A stretch of 34,873 nt of DNA from Burkholderiaceae bacterium (GTDB lineage Bacteria; Pseudomonadota; Gammaproteobacteria; Burkholderiales; Burkholderiaceae_C). Below, in pieces: positions 10,788-19,331 of this stretch (positions are counted from its first letter, which is position 1; the number at the start of each line of letters is the position of its first letter). The notes below the pieces were generated by a model. It saw only the letters and a list, made by a program, of their open reading frames with translations, was not told where the DNA came from and searched no databases. The stretch covers positions 1 through 34,873 of the forward strand of contig JACSRM010000239.1 of the NCBI GenBank assembly GCA_014879745.1, given 5' to 3'. A program made the position numbers and the translations under genes.

Positions 10788-11444
10788 CTATCCGCCGTGC
10801 GTCAGCGCCGCCTTGTGCCGCGCCCGCCAGGCGCCGAACATCACGATCAGCCCGGGGATCAGGATCGCCGCCCAGATGATCTTGTCCAGATTCTCCTGCA
10901 CCCACGGCAGGTTGCCGAAGAAGTAGCCCGCGGTCGCGATGCCGCCCACCCACAGCACGGCGCCGCCGATGTTGTAGAGCGTGAAGGTGCTGCGCGACAT
11001 CTCGGCGACCCCGGCGACGAACGGGGCGAAGGTGCGCAAGAAGGGCAGGAAGCGCGCGACGACGATCGTGATGCCGCCGTACGTCTCGTAGAACGCGTGC
11101 GCGCGATCGAAGGCGTGCTTGTTGAACCAGCGCGAGTTTTCCCAGCCGAAGACGCGCGGCCCGAAGTAGCGGCCGATCGAATAGTTGCACTGGTCGCCGA
11201 GGATCGCCGCCGCCGTCAGCAGCGCGATCGACAACGGCAGGTTCATCATGCCCAGGCCGCACATCGCGCCGACGACGAACAGCAGCGAATCCCCGGGCAG
11301 AAAGGGCATCACGACGACGCCGGTCTCGACGAAGATGATCAGGAACAGCAGCGCGTAGACCCAGGTGCCGTAGTTCTGCACGAACTCGAACAGGTGGCGG
11401 TCGACGTGCAGGATGAAATCGATCAGGTAGGCAATGAATTCCAT
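10788..11444 (-). CDS. DedA family membrane protein
   Basis: MEFIAYLIDFILHVDRHLFEFVQNYGTWVYALLFLIIFVETGVVVMPFLPGDSLLFVVGAMCG...FLPFLRTFAPFVAGVAEM: DedA/SNARE-associated signature. Confidence 0.95.
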   Translation of the reverse strand: MEFIAYLIDFILHVDRHLFEFVQNYGTWVYALLFLIIFVETGVVVMPFLPGDSLLFVVGAMCGLGMMNLPLSIALLTAAAILGDQCNYSIGRYFGPRVFGWENSRWFNKHAFDRAHAFYETYGGITIVVARFLPFLRTFAPFVAGVAEMSRSTFTLYNIGGAVLWVGGIATAGYFFGNLPWVQENLDKIIWAAILIPGLIVMFGAWRARHKAALTHGG

Positions 11445-11492
11445 GGCGGCGCATTATCGGGGCGCGGCCGCGCCTTCCTACAATGCGCGACG

Positions 11493-13310
11493 ATGCTCTC
11501 GCCAAACAATGCCCAGCGCCGGGCGATCCGCGAACTGCCCGATGAACTCGTGAGCCAGATCGCGGCCGGCGAGGTCGTCGAGCGTCCGGCCTCGGTGGTT
11601 CGCGAGCTGCTCGACAACGCGCTCGATGCCGGCGCGACCGAGGTCACGGTGCGCCTCGCCGGCGGCGGCGTGCGCTCGATCGTCGTCGAGGACAACGGCG
11701 CGGGCATCGCGGCGGACGAACTCGCGCTCGCCTTGCGCCGCCATGCGACGAGCAAGATCGCAAGCCTCGCCGACCTCGAGAGCGTCGCGACGATGGGCTT
11801 TCGCGGCGAGGCGCTGGCGGCGATCGCGTCGGTCGCCGAACTCTCGATCACGAGCCGCGCCGCGGGCGCGCCGCTGGCGATGCGCATCGACGCCCGCAGC
11901 GGCGAACTCGCCCCCGCGGCGCGCGCGACCGGCACGAGCGTCGAGGTGCGCGAACTTTTCTTCGCGACGCCGGCGCGGCGCAAGTTCCTGAAGACCGAGC
12001 ACACCGAACTGGCGCACGCGCTCGAGGCGGTGCGCCGCCACGCGCTCGCGCGGCCCGATGTGAGCTTCGCCGTCTGGCACGACGGCAAGCTGCTGCAGCA
12101 ATGGCGCGCCGTCGCGGGTGATGCGGGGCAGCGCACGCGCGATGTGCTGGGCGAGGATTTCGTCGCCCACAGCCGCACGGTCGATCTCGACCTGGGCCTG
12201 CTGCGCATCAGCGGACGGGCCGGCACGGCCGATGCCGCGCGCGCGCGTGCCGACCATCAATACCTCTACGTCAACGGCCGCTTCGTGCGCGACCGGCTGC
12301 TCGCGCACGGCGTGCGCGCGGCCTACGAGGATGTGCTGCACGGTGCGCGCCAGCCGAGCTATCTGATCCATATCGATATCGCGCCCGACAGCGTCGACGT
12401 GAACGTGCACCCGACGAAGATCGAGGTCAGGTTTCGCAATGCGCGCGAGGTGCACCAGGGTCTGCGCCACGCGGTCGAGACGGCGCTTGCGCCGACCCGC
12501 GCGCTGGACGAGGCACCCGGCGTGCGCGCGGCGGCCCATGGCGGGACACTGGCGGCCGGGGCGGCTGCGGTGCGGCGGCCGGCACCGGTCCAGGCCGGCC
12601 TCGCGCTCGAGCAGCTCGCGGTCCTGCACGCGCAGGAAGCGCCGGCTGCGTGGCGCGTCGATGCGCCGGCGGCTGCCGCAACGCAGGACCCGGCTGCCGC
12701 GGACGATGCGGCGCTGCCGTCCGGCGCGTGGCCGCTCGGACGCGCGCTGGCGCAGCTCGGCGGCGTCTACGTGCTGGCCGAGAACGAGGCCGGACTCGTC
12801 ATCGTCGATATGCACGCCGCGCACGAGCGCGTCGTCTACGAGCGGCTGAAGGCGGGCATCGAGGCGAGCGGCATCGAGACGCAGGCGCTGCTGATCCCGC
12901 TCGTCTTCGCCGCCACCGCGCAGGAGATCGCGACCGCGGAATCGCAGGCCGAGAATCTGCACGCCCTCGGGCTCGACGTGGCGCCGCTTTCTGCCGGCAG
13001 GCTTGCGCTGCGCAGCCTGCCCGGGCTGCTTGCCGGCGGCGACGGCGTCGCGCTCGCGCGCAGCGTGCTCGCCGAACTCGCGCAGTACGACGCGACGAGC
13101 GTGCTGCAGCGGGCGCGCAACGAACTGCTCGCGACGATGGCCTGTCACGCCGCGGTGCGCGCGAACCGCCAGCTCACCCTGGCCGAGATGAATGCGCTGC
13201 TGCGCGACATGGAGCGCACCGAGCGCTCCGACCAGTGCAACCACGGGCGGCCGACGTGGCGCCAGCTGAGCCTGCGCGAACTGGACGCGCTCTTCATGCG
13301 CGGGCGCTGA
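11493..13310 (+). CDS. mutL: DNA mismatch repair protein MutL
   Basis: IRELPDELVSQIAAGEVVERPASVVRELLDNALDAGATEV..., GFRGEALAAIASV, VNVHPTKIEVRF, C-terminal CNHGRPTWRQLSLRELDALF. Confidence 0.96.
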   Translation: MLSPNNAQRRAIRELPDELVSQIAAGEVVERPASVVRELLDNALDAGATEVTVRLAGGGVRSIVVEDNGAGIAADELALALRRHATSKIASLADLESVATMGFRGEALAAIASVAELSITSRAAGAPLAMRIDARSGELAPAARATGTSVEVRELFFATPARRKFLKTEHTELAHALEAVRRHALARPDVSFAVWHDGKLLQQWRAVAGDAGQRTRDVLGEDFVAHSRTVDLDLGLLRISGRAGTADAARARADHQYLYVNGRFVRDRLLAHGVRAAYEDVLHGARQPSYLIHIDIAPDSVDVNVHPTKIEVRFRNAREVHQGLRHAVETALAPTRALDEAPGVRAAAHGGTLAAGAAAVRRPAPVQAGLALEQLAVLHAQEAPAAWRVDAPAAAATQDPAAADDAALPSGAWPLGRALAQLGGVYVLAENEAGLVIVDMHAAHERVVYERLKAGIEASGIETQALLIPLVFAATAQEIATAESQAENLHALGLDVAPLSAGRLALRSLPGLLAGGDGVALARSVLAELAQYDATSVLQRARNELLATMACHAAVRANRQLTLAEMNALLRDMERTERSDQCNHGRPTWRQLSLRELDALFMRGR

Positions 13311-13390
13311 GCGGCGCATCCGGCCTGCGGCGGCCCTGCATTCGCGGTCGCGCAAGAGTAGGATTTCAGCTCCTTCACCTAGGAGCCATC

Positions 13391-14734
13391 ATGAAAGCCT
13401 ACGCAAAGCGATTGTTGCTCGCCGCTGCCGCCTTCATCGCGGTGGGGGCCGGTCCGATTCATCTCGCCAATGCCGACGAGACCTGCAATTCTCCCTACAT
13501 GACGGGCCTGATCAAGGGCCAGGAGCAGTTCCTCCATGTCTGGACGCTCGGCGTCAAGGGCCTGGGCGACGGCTCGGACAAGCTCGTGACGGTCGACGTC
13601 CGCCCCGGCAGCAAGACCTTCGGCACCGTGATCCATTCGGTCTCGGTCGGCGGGCGCGGCGAGGCGCATCACATGGGCTTCACCGACGACCGCAAGTTCC
13701 TCTGGGCCGGGCGGCTGGACGACAACAAGATCTTCGTCTTCGATGTCGGCACCGACCCGAGCAAACCCAAGCTCGTCAACACGATCGCCAACTTCGAGAG
13801 CAAGACCGGCTTCGTCGGACCGCACACCTTCTACGCGCTGCCGGGCCGGATGATGGTGCAGGGGCTGTCGAATTCGAAGGATCACGGCGGTGTGACCGGT
13901 ATCGCGATCTACAACAACAAGGGCGGCTTCGTCTCGGCGCATCCGATGCCGGTCGGCATGAAGGAGATCGGCGGCGGCGACGGCTACGGCTATGACATCG
14001 GCATCAACCCGCAGAAGAACGCGATGCTCACGTCGAGCTTCACCGGCTGGACCAACTACATGATGGACCTCGGCACGCTCGTCAAGGACGCCAACGCGAT
14101 GAAGAATTTCGGCAACACGATGGTGATGTGGGACCTCAAGGCGATGAAGCCGATCAAGGTCTTCGACGTGCCGGGCGCGCCGCTCGAGATCCGCTGGTCG
14201 CTCGCCGAAGGCGACAACTGGGCGATCACGGCATCGGCGCTCACGTCCAAGCTGTGGCTCGTGAAGCAGGACGCGGCGGGCCAGTGGCAGGCGAAGGAGG
14301 TGGCGACGATCGGCGACCCGGCGAAGATCCCGCTGCCGGTGGACATCTCGATCACCGCCGACGGCAAGGGCCTGTGGGTCAACACCTTCATGGACGGCAC
14401 GACGCGCTACTTCGACCTCGCCAACCCCGAGGCGCCGAAGCAGACCTACGCGAAAGTGACCGGCAAGCAGGTCAACATGGTGTCGCAGAGCTGGGACGGC
14501 AAGCGCGTCTACATCACGTCGTCGTTGCTCGCCAACTGGGACAAGAAGGGCGACGACAACGAGCAGGCGCTGAAGGGCTACAGCTGGGACGGCAAGGAGT
14601 TGACGCAGGTCTTCGAGGTCGACTTCGCCAAGCTCGGCCTCGGCCGCGCGCACCACATGAAGTTCACGGCGAAGACGAACGCGCAGGCGGCGGCCGGAGG
14701 CGCGGCGGTGCAAGTCGCGGCGACCGCGCGTTGA
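13391..14734 (+). CDS. mtoX: SBP56-family methanethiol oxidase with Sec-type signal peptide
   Basis: MKAYAKRLLLAAAAFIAVGAGPIHLANADETCNSPYMTGLIKGQEQFLHVWTLGVKG...; SBP56 beta-propeller-type sequence (YDIGINPQKNAMLTSSFTGWTNY); followed by SCO and MauG genes. Confidence 0.88.
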   Translation: MKAYAKRLLLAAAAFIAVGAGPIHLANADETCNSPYMTGLIKGQEQFLHVWTLGVKGLGDGSDKLVTVDVRPGSKTFGTVIHSVSVGGRGEAHHMGFTDDRKFLWAGRLDDNKIFVFDVGTDPSKPKLVNTIANFESKTGFVGPHTFYALPGRMMVQGLSNSKDHGGVTGIAIYNNKGGFVSAHPMPVGMKEIGGGDGYGYDIGINPQKNAMLTSSFTGWTNYMMDLGTLVKDANAMKNFGNTMVMWDLKAMKPIKVFDVPGAPLEIRWSLAEGDNWAITASALTSKLWLVKQDAAGQWQAKEVATIGDPAKIPLPVDISITADGKGLWVNTFMDGTTRYFDLANPEAPKQTYAKVTGKQVNMVSQSWDGKRVYITSSLLANWDKKGDDNEQALKGYSWDGKELTQVFEVDFAKLGLGRAHHMKFTAKTNAQAAAGGAAVQVAATAR

Positions 14735-15432
14735 CGCGGCACTGGCGCCTTGCGCTGCTGCTCGCGGCGTGCGGCGCGGCGCAGGCGGCGCAGGAGCAGC
14801 CGGCGGTGCGGGCGCCGGTGCAGGATTTCGTCGCCCCCGCGCCCGGCAGCTACGCGCTGCCGGTGATCCAGGACGGCGCCGACGGCTGGGTGCTCGAGCG
14901 CAACTGGCTGCCGCGCCGGCTGGCCACCTATACGCACGGCGCGATCACGTTGCTGTCGTTCGTCTACACCTACTGCAGCGACCCGATCGGCTGCCCGCTG
15001 GCGTATGCGACCTTCGATACCGTCAAGCGCCAGGTGCTGGCCGACCCGGCGCTGCGCGGCAAGGTGCGGCTGGTGAGCCTTTCGTTCGACCCGGGCAACG
15101 ATACGCCCGATGCGATGCAGCGCTATGGCGGCGCGAACGCGAACGACCGCCAAGTGCCGTGGCACTTCCTGACGACCTACTCGACCTATTTCCTGGCGCC
15201 CATCCTCGACGCCTTCGGCCAGGATGTCGAGGTCGAGCGCGACTCTAGCGGTGCGCCGACGCGGATGCGAACGCACATGCTCAAGGTCTTCCTGCTCGAT
15301 GCGCGCGGCCGGGTGCGCGAGATCTACAGCGTCGCATTCCTGCAGCCGCAGGTGATCGTCAACGATATCAAGACGCTCGCGCTCGAGACCCGCGGCCCGG
15401 CGCTGTCGACCGCGCAAGCAGGGTCGCGATGA
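14731..15432 (+). CDS. SCO1/SenC family copper-chaperone-like protein
   Basis: TTG start overlaps mtoX TGA (TTGA). Signal peptide MTRHWRLALLLAACGAAQA; thioredoxin-like LLSFVYTYCSDPIGCPLAYATFDTVKRQV...KVRLVSLSFDPGNDTPDAMQRYG; THMLKVFLLD. Confidence 0.85.
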   Translation: MTRHWRLALLLAACGAAQAAQEQPAVRAPVQDFVAPAPGSYALPVIQDGADGWVLERNWLPRRLATYTHGAITLLSFVYTYCSDPIGCPLAYATFDTVKRQVLADPALRGKVRLVSLSFDPGNDTPDAMQRYGGANANDRQVPWHFLTTYSTYFLAPILDAFGQDVEVERDSSGAPTRMRTHMLKVFLLDARGRVREIYSVAFLQPQVIVNDIKTLALETRGPALSTAQAGSR

Positions 15433-16577
15433 CGCTGCGCCGCGGCGCGAGGTGCGGGCTCGCCGCGGTCGCGGCGGCCGCCTTGCAGGCCTGCACACCG
15501 GCCAGCGAGCCGGCCGATGCCGGCGACGCGTTCGGATTGCCGCCGCTCGTGCGGCCGGCAGGCAGCGCCGGCAACGCAGCGCAGATCGAACTCGGCCGCA
15601 AGCTGTTCTTCGATCGCCGGCTGGCGTTCAACGGTGTGATGTCGTGCGCGATGTGCCACGTGCCCGAGGAGGGGTTCACCTCGCATGCGTCGAAGACGGC
15701 GGTCGGCATCGAGGGCAAGAGCCTGCAGCGCAATGCGCCGACGCTGCTGAATGTCGCCTGGCAGACGACGTTCTTCCACGACGGACGCGAGACTTCGCTT
15801 GCGACGCAGGCCTGGATGCCGTTGCTGCATCCGGACGAGATGGCGAACCCGTCGATCGGCTTCGTGTTGCAGCGAATCCGCGCGCTGCCCGACTACGACG
15901 GCCTGTTCGAGCGCGCCTTCGGCGGCGCCGGGCCGGGCATGGAGTCGCTCGGCGCGGCGCTCGCGGCATTCGAGACGACGCTGGTCGCGGCGGATTCGCG
16001 CTTCGATCGCTGGCGCTATCGCGGCGAGGCGGCTGCGCTCAACGCGCAGGAGCAGCAGGGCTTTGCCATCTTCACCGGCAAGGGCCGATGCGCCGCCTGC
16101 CACGAGGTCGGCGCAACGAGCGCGCTATTCACCGACGGCGGCTTTCACGTCACCGGTGCCGGGCAGGCCGCGTCGGGCGAGGATGCCGCGATCATCGTGC
16201 CGCTGGCGCCGGGCGTGCAGACGGTGCTGCGCGGCGCGCACCTGGCCGGGTTTCCCGAGACTGCGGCACCCGACCTCGGCCGCTTCGAAATCACGCTGGA
16301 TCCCGCCGACCGCTTTGCGTTCAAGACGCCTGGCCTGCGCAACGTCGCCCGCACCGCACCCTACATGCACGACGGGTCGCTCGCCACGCTCGAAGCGGTG
16401 GTTGACTTCTACGACCGCGGCGGCGGCGACGTGGGCGACAAGGACGCGCGTATCGTGCCGCTCGGCCTGTCGGCGCACGAGAAGCAGGCGCTCGTCGCCT
16501 TCCTGCGTTCGCTCGACGGCGCGCGCGTCGATGCCTTGGCGGCGCGCAGCCGCCCGCAGGAAAGCGCGGCGCGTTGA
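15429..16577 (+). CDS. MauG/CcpA-type di-heme cytochrome c peroxidase
   Basis: Two CxxCH motifs (CAMCH, CAACH); LGRKLFFDRRLAFNGVMSCAMCHVPEEGFT, FKTPGLRNVARTAPYMHDGSLATLEAVVDFYDRGG; lipobox-like LQAC. ATGA overlap with SCO gene. Confidence 0.92.
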   Translation: MTLRRGARCGLAAVAAAALQACTPASEPADAGDAFGLPPLVRPAGSAGNAAQIELGRKLFFDRRLAFNGVMSCAMCHVPEEGFTSHASKTAVGIEGKSLQRNAPTLLNVAWQTTFFHDGRETSLATQAWMPLLHPDEMANPSIGFVLQRIRALPDYDGLFERAFGGAGPGMESLGAALAAFETTLVAADSRFDRWRYRGEAAALNAQEQQGFAIFTGKGRCAACHEVGATSALFTDGGFHVTGAGQAASGEDAAIIVPLAPGVQTVLRGAHLAGFPETAAPDLGRFEITLDPADRFAFKTPGLRNVARTAPYMHDGSLATLEAVVDFYDRGGGDVGDKDARIVPLGLSAHEKQALVAFLRSLDGARVDALAARSRPQESAAR

Positions 16578-16586
16578 CGTGCGTCG

Positions 16587-17618
16587 TCAGCCTCTTCGTA
16601 CCCGCACGCTGTAGTCGCCGACACCGCTGCTGCGGTTGTAGTGCCGCACCTGCACGTAGTAGGTGCCCGGAATGAGCGCGCCGGCGATGCGGGCGTTGAA
16701 GCCGGTGCCGCTGTCGTCGTCCTCGGCGATCACGTCGGTCTGGCTGTCGGGGCCGAACAGCTTCATCACCAGATCGGTCGGGCCCTTGGTGTCGATCACG
16801 TGCTTGCCACCTTCGGCGACGGTGAAGCGGAACAGATCCTCCTCGCCCGGCTTGCCGATCGCCGCCTTGGTGCGGCGTGCGGCGTTGACCTTCAGTTCGA
16901 CCGCGTCGTCCACCGTCGGCGCGGTCTTCGGGTAGGCCTGGGCGCTCGCGATGAAGCCGCGGTCGAGCGCCGACAGCACGTCGTTCGCCTCGGTGCCGAT
17001 GCCGTTCAGGGTCCAGCTCGCGGGGAAAAAGTACAGCATGATCGACTTCGGGTCGAACTGCGTGCCGCGGATCTGGTCGACGCTGTACTTCTCGAGCACG
17101 TTGTGGCGGATCGTCGCCTCGTCCCAGTTGTTCGGCGGCCCCGACAGGTTCTGGATCACGACCGCTTCGTTCCACTCGATGCCGCCGGCCGGGTTCTGGT
17201 GCTCGTGGCCGAGACCGATCGCGTGGCCGAATTCGTGCGCCGCCGTGCCGCCGTCCATGAAGCCGAGGTTCATCGTCGGCTGGTTGAGCGGGATGTTGCG
17301 GTTGTCGGTGCCGATATACGACCAGGCACCGTCGTCCGGGTCGAAGGCGATGCGGATCTCGGCGTCCGGCGCATCGTTGAAATCGAAGTGGAGGTTGGCG
17401 ACGTCGGACCACCAGCCCGCCTGCTCGCGCGCCTTGGCCTGCTGCGCGGCACTGCCGCCGAGAAAGCGCACGCGCAGCGTGCTGCCGTTCATCCACATCT
17501 TGCTCGCGACCAATATGGCACGCACGCTGCCGCTGCGGCGGATGGTCGATTGGAAACGGTGCGTTTCGGCCGGCAACAGCCGGTCGATGCAGACCTTGGG
17601 TCGGGTTTGGGTAGCCAT
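16587..17618 (-). CDS. Matrixin/metzincin-type zinc metalloprotease with C-terminal PPC-like domain
   Basis: HEFGHAIGLGHEHQNP (HExxHxxGxxH); SIMLYFFP Met-turn-like; C-terminal DLFRFTVAEGGKHVIDTKG...GTYYVQVRHYNRSSGVGDYSVRVRRG. Confidence 0.85.
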   Translation of the reverse strand: MATQTRPKVCIDRLLPAETHRFQSTIRRSGSVRAILVASKMWMNGSTLRVRFLGGSAAQQAKAREQAGWWSDVANLHFDFNDAPDAEIRIAFDPDDGAWSYIGTDNRNIPLNQPTMNLGFMDGGTAAHEFGHAIGLGHEHQNPAGGIEWNEAVVIQNLSGPPNNWDEATIRHNVLEKYSVDQIRGTQFDPKSIMLYFFPASWTLNGIGTEANDVLSALDRGFIASAQAYPKTAPTVDDAVELKVNAARRTKAAIGKPGEEDLFRFTVAEGGKHVIDTKGPTDLVMKLFGPDSQTDVIAEDDDSGTGFNARIAGALIPGTYYVQVRHYNRSSGVGDYSVRVRRG

Positions 17619-17737
17619 CGTCAGCTCCTTCGCTTCGTGTCCGGCACCGGCCGTCCGGTGCGGGCGAAGAAAGCTACGCCGCCAGGGCCGCGGCGTCTAT
17701 CCGACGAACTTGGGGGGTGGCCCGGCCCTGGGGGTGC

Positions 17738-18298
17738 TCAGTGGCTGTCCTGGTACATCGGATAGAGCGTCTTTTCCTCGCGCGCGATGCGGTCACCCAG
17801 GGTGCGGCCGATCTCGGTCCACACCGGCAGGAAGGCGCCTTGCTTGGCCGGCGATCGGCCGAGATCCTTCTGGCCGTCGAGGAAGCTCATCACGACCTTG
17901 CCGATCGAATTCATCTCGGACGAGAAGCTCTTCATCATGTCCATGCTGTCCGGATCGCCCGCGATCTGCTGCTTCAGATACGTATACAGGCGGATGCTTT
18001 CGCTCAGCAGATGGTCGGTGAGCGCGGTCCGGAAGGTCGTCAGCGTCGTTTCGACCTCGGGCCAATGCCCCGCTTCCGCCGCCTGTTTCGCGCGCGCGAA
18101 GAGGCCGAGCAATTGACGGTGGTCTTCGTGATACTGGCGGATCAGATCCGGGTTGTAGCTGATGCCCCGGGTCTCGCGCGGTGCCGGCTCGAGCGGCAGA
18201 TCGGCCGCCGGTGCGGGCGTGGGTGCGATTGGCGCCGCCGGGCGAACCGGCGCCGGCGGCACGGTGCGGGCGGACCTTGTTTTCAGCCAGTCGAACAT
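17738..18298 (-). CDS. Hemerythrin-like (HHE) domain protein with Pro/Ala-rich N-terminus
   Basis: MFDWLKTRSARTVPPAPVRPAAPIAPTPAPAAD...LIRQYHEDHRQLLGLFARAKQAAEAGHW...LTDHLLSESIRLYTYLKQQI...REEKTLYPMYQ. Confidence 0.75.
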   Translation of the reverse strand: MFDWLKTRSARTVPPAPVRPAAPIAPTPAPAADLPLEPAPRETRGISYNPDLIRQYHEDHRQLLGLFARAKQAAEAGHWPEVETTLTTFRTALTDHLLSESIRLYTYLKQQIAGDPDSMDMMKSFSSEMNSIGKVVMSFLDGQKDLGRSPAKQGAFLPVWTEIGRTLGDRIAREEKTLYPMYQDSH

Positions 18299-18492
18299 TT
18301 CAGCTCCTCGAAGCCCTTGCAATCGAAATGCCTGCGGGATCGCGGCGGGGAGTGTATTCAGCGCCAGCCGCGCCGTGATCGAATCGGCGTGCCCGCGCCG
18401 CGCCAGGCTGCGACTTTTGGCCGCTTCGTGCGATCGTCCCGGTTACGCGCCGCAACCGTCTTGTCGCAACGCAAGCTTCGCCGCATTGCGCG

Positions 18493-19284
18493 TCACGACC
18501 GCGGCGCAAGCGAGTCGATCTCGGCGTCGCTGAAGCCGGCGGCGCGGCGGGCGCCGATATTGAAGGGCGGGCGCGGCCGCGGTGCGCCGTGGCGCGCGCT
18601 CAGCAGCGCGTAGTGCGCGCCCGGGTCGAGCCCGGCGCGTTCGCAAAGCCAGCGATACCAGTGGTTGCCGATCGCGACGTGGCCGATCTCGTCGCGCAGG
18701 ATGATGTCCAGAATCTCGACCGCGCGCGTGTCGCCGGCTCGTGCGAACTTCGCCTGCAGCGGCGGCGTCGCATCGAGCCCGCGCGCCTCGAGCGTGCGCG
18801 GCACGAGCGCCATGCGCGCCGTGATATCGGCGCGCGTGCGCTCGACCATCGTCCACAGGCCGTCGTGGGCGTCGAAGTCGCCATAGTCGTGGCCGAGCGA
18901 TTGCAGATGCGTGCGCAGCAGGCGAAAGTGCAGCGCTTCCTCGCTCGCGACGCGCAGCCAGTCGCGATAGAAGCCGGGCGGCATCGCGGGGAACCGCCAG
19001 ACGGCGTCGAGCGCGAGATTGATTGCATTGAACTCGATATGCGCGATCGCGTGCAGCAGCGCGGCGCGCCCTTCGAGCGTCGCCGCGGAGCGCGAAGGGA
19101 CGTCCCTGGGCGCGACCAGGCGCGGCCGCGGCGGCCGCCCGGGCAGGTCGGCGCTGCATGTGATCGGCTCGTGCGGGTCGATCGCCTGGCGCGCGAGCGA
19201 CGCAAAGAGCGCGCCGGCCTGCGCCGCCTTCTCGGTCGGGTCGGCAAGGGACAAGACCTCGAGGGCTCGCCGGCGGGGGTTCAT
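18493..19284 (-). CDS. DUF455 family (ferritin-like) protein
   Basis: AALLHAIAHIEFNAINLALDAVWRFPAMPPGFYRDWLRVASEEALHFRLLRTHLQSLGHDYGDFDAHDGLW...RDEIGHVAIGNHWYRW. Confidence 0.9.
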   Translation of the reverse strand: MNPRRRALEVLSLADPTEKAAQAGALFASLARQAIDPHEPITCSADLPGRPPRPRLVAPRDVPSRSAATLEGRAALLHAIAHIEFNAINLALDAVWRFPAMPPGFYRDWLRVASEEALHFRLLRTHLQSLGHDYGDFDAHDGLWTMVERTRADITARMALVPRTLEARGLDATPPLQAKFARAGDTRAVEILDIILRDEIGHVAIGNHWYRWLCERAGLDPGAHYALLSARHGAPRPRPPFNIGARRAAGFSDAEIDSLAPRS

Positions 19285-19331
19285 TCGTAAAATTGTCCGC
19301 TCACGAATCAGGAAGCCGAACAAGGATACCG

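Noticed and set aside
11478-13355. 625-aa minus-strand ORF opposite mutL
   Set aside because: Antisense to mutL; its codon pattern mirrors the mutL third-position GC bias.
17644-17700. Possible c-di-GMP riboswitch near the matrixin leader
   Set aside because: The AAAGCTACG string resembled part of the GEMM motif, but the rest of the consensus is missing and the orientation relative to the downstream gene is wrong; kept only as an unnamed hairpin pair.
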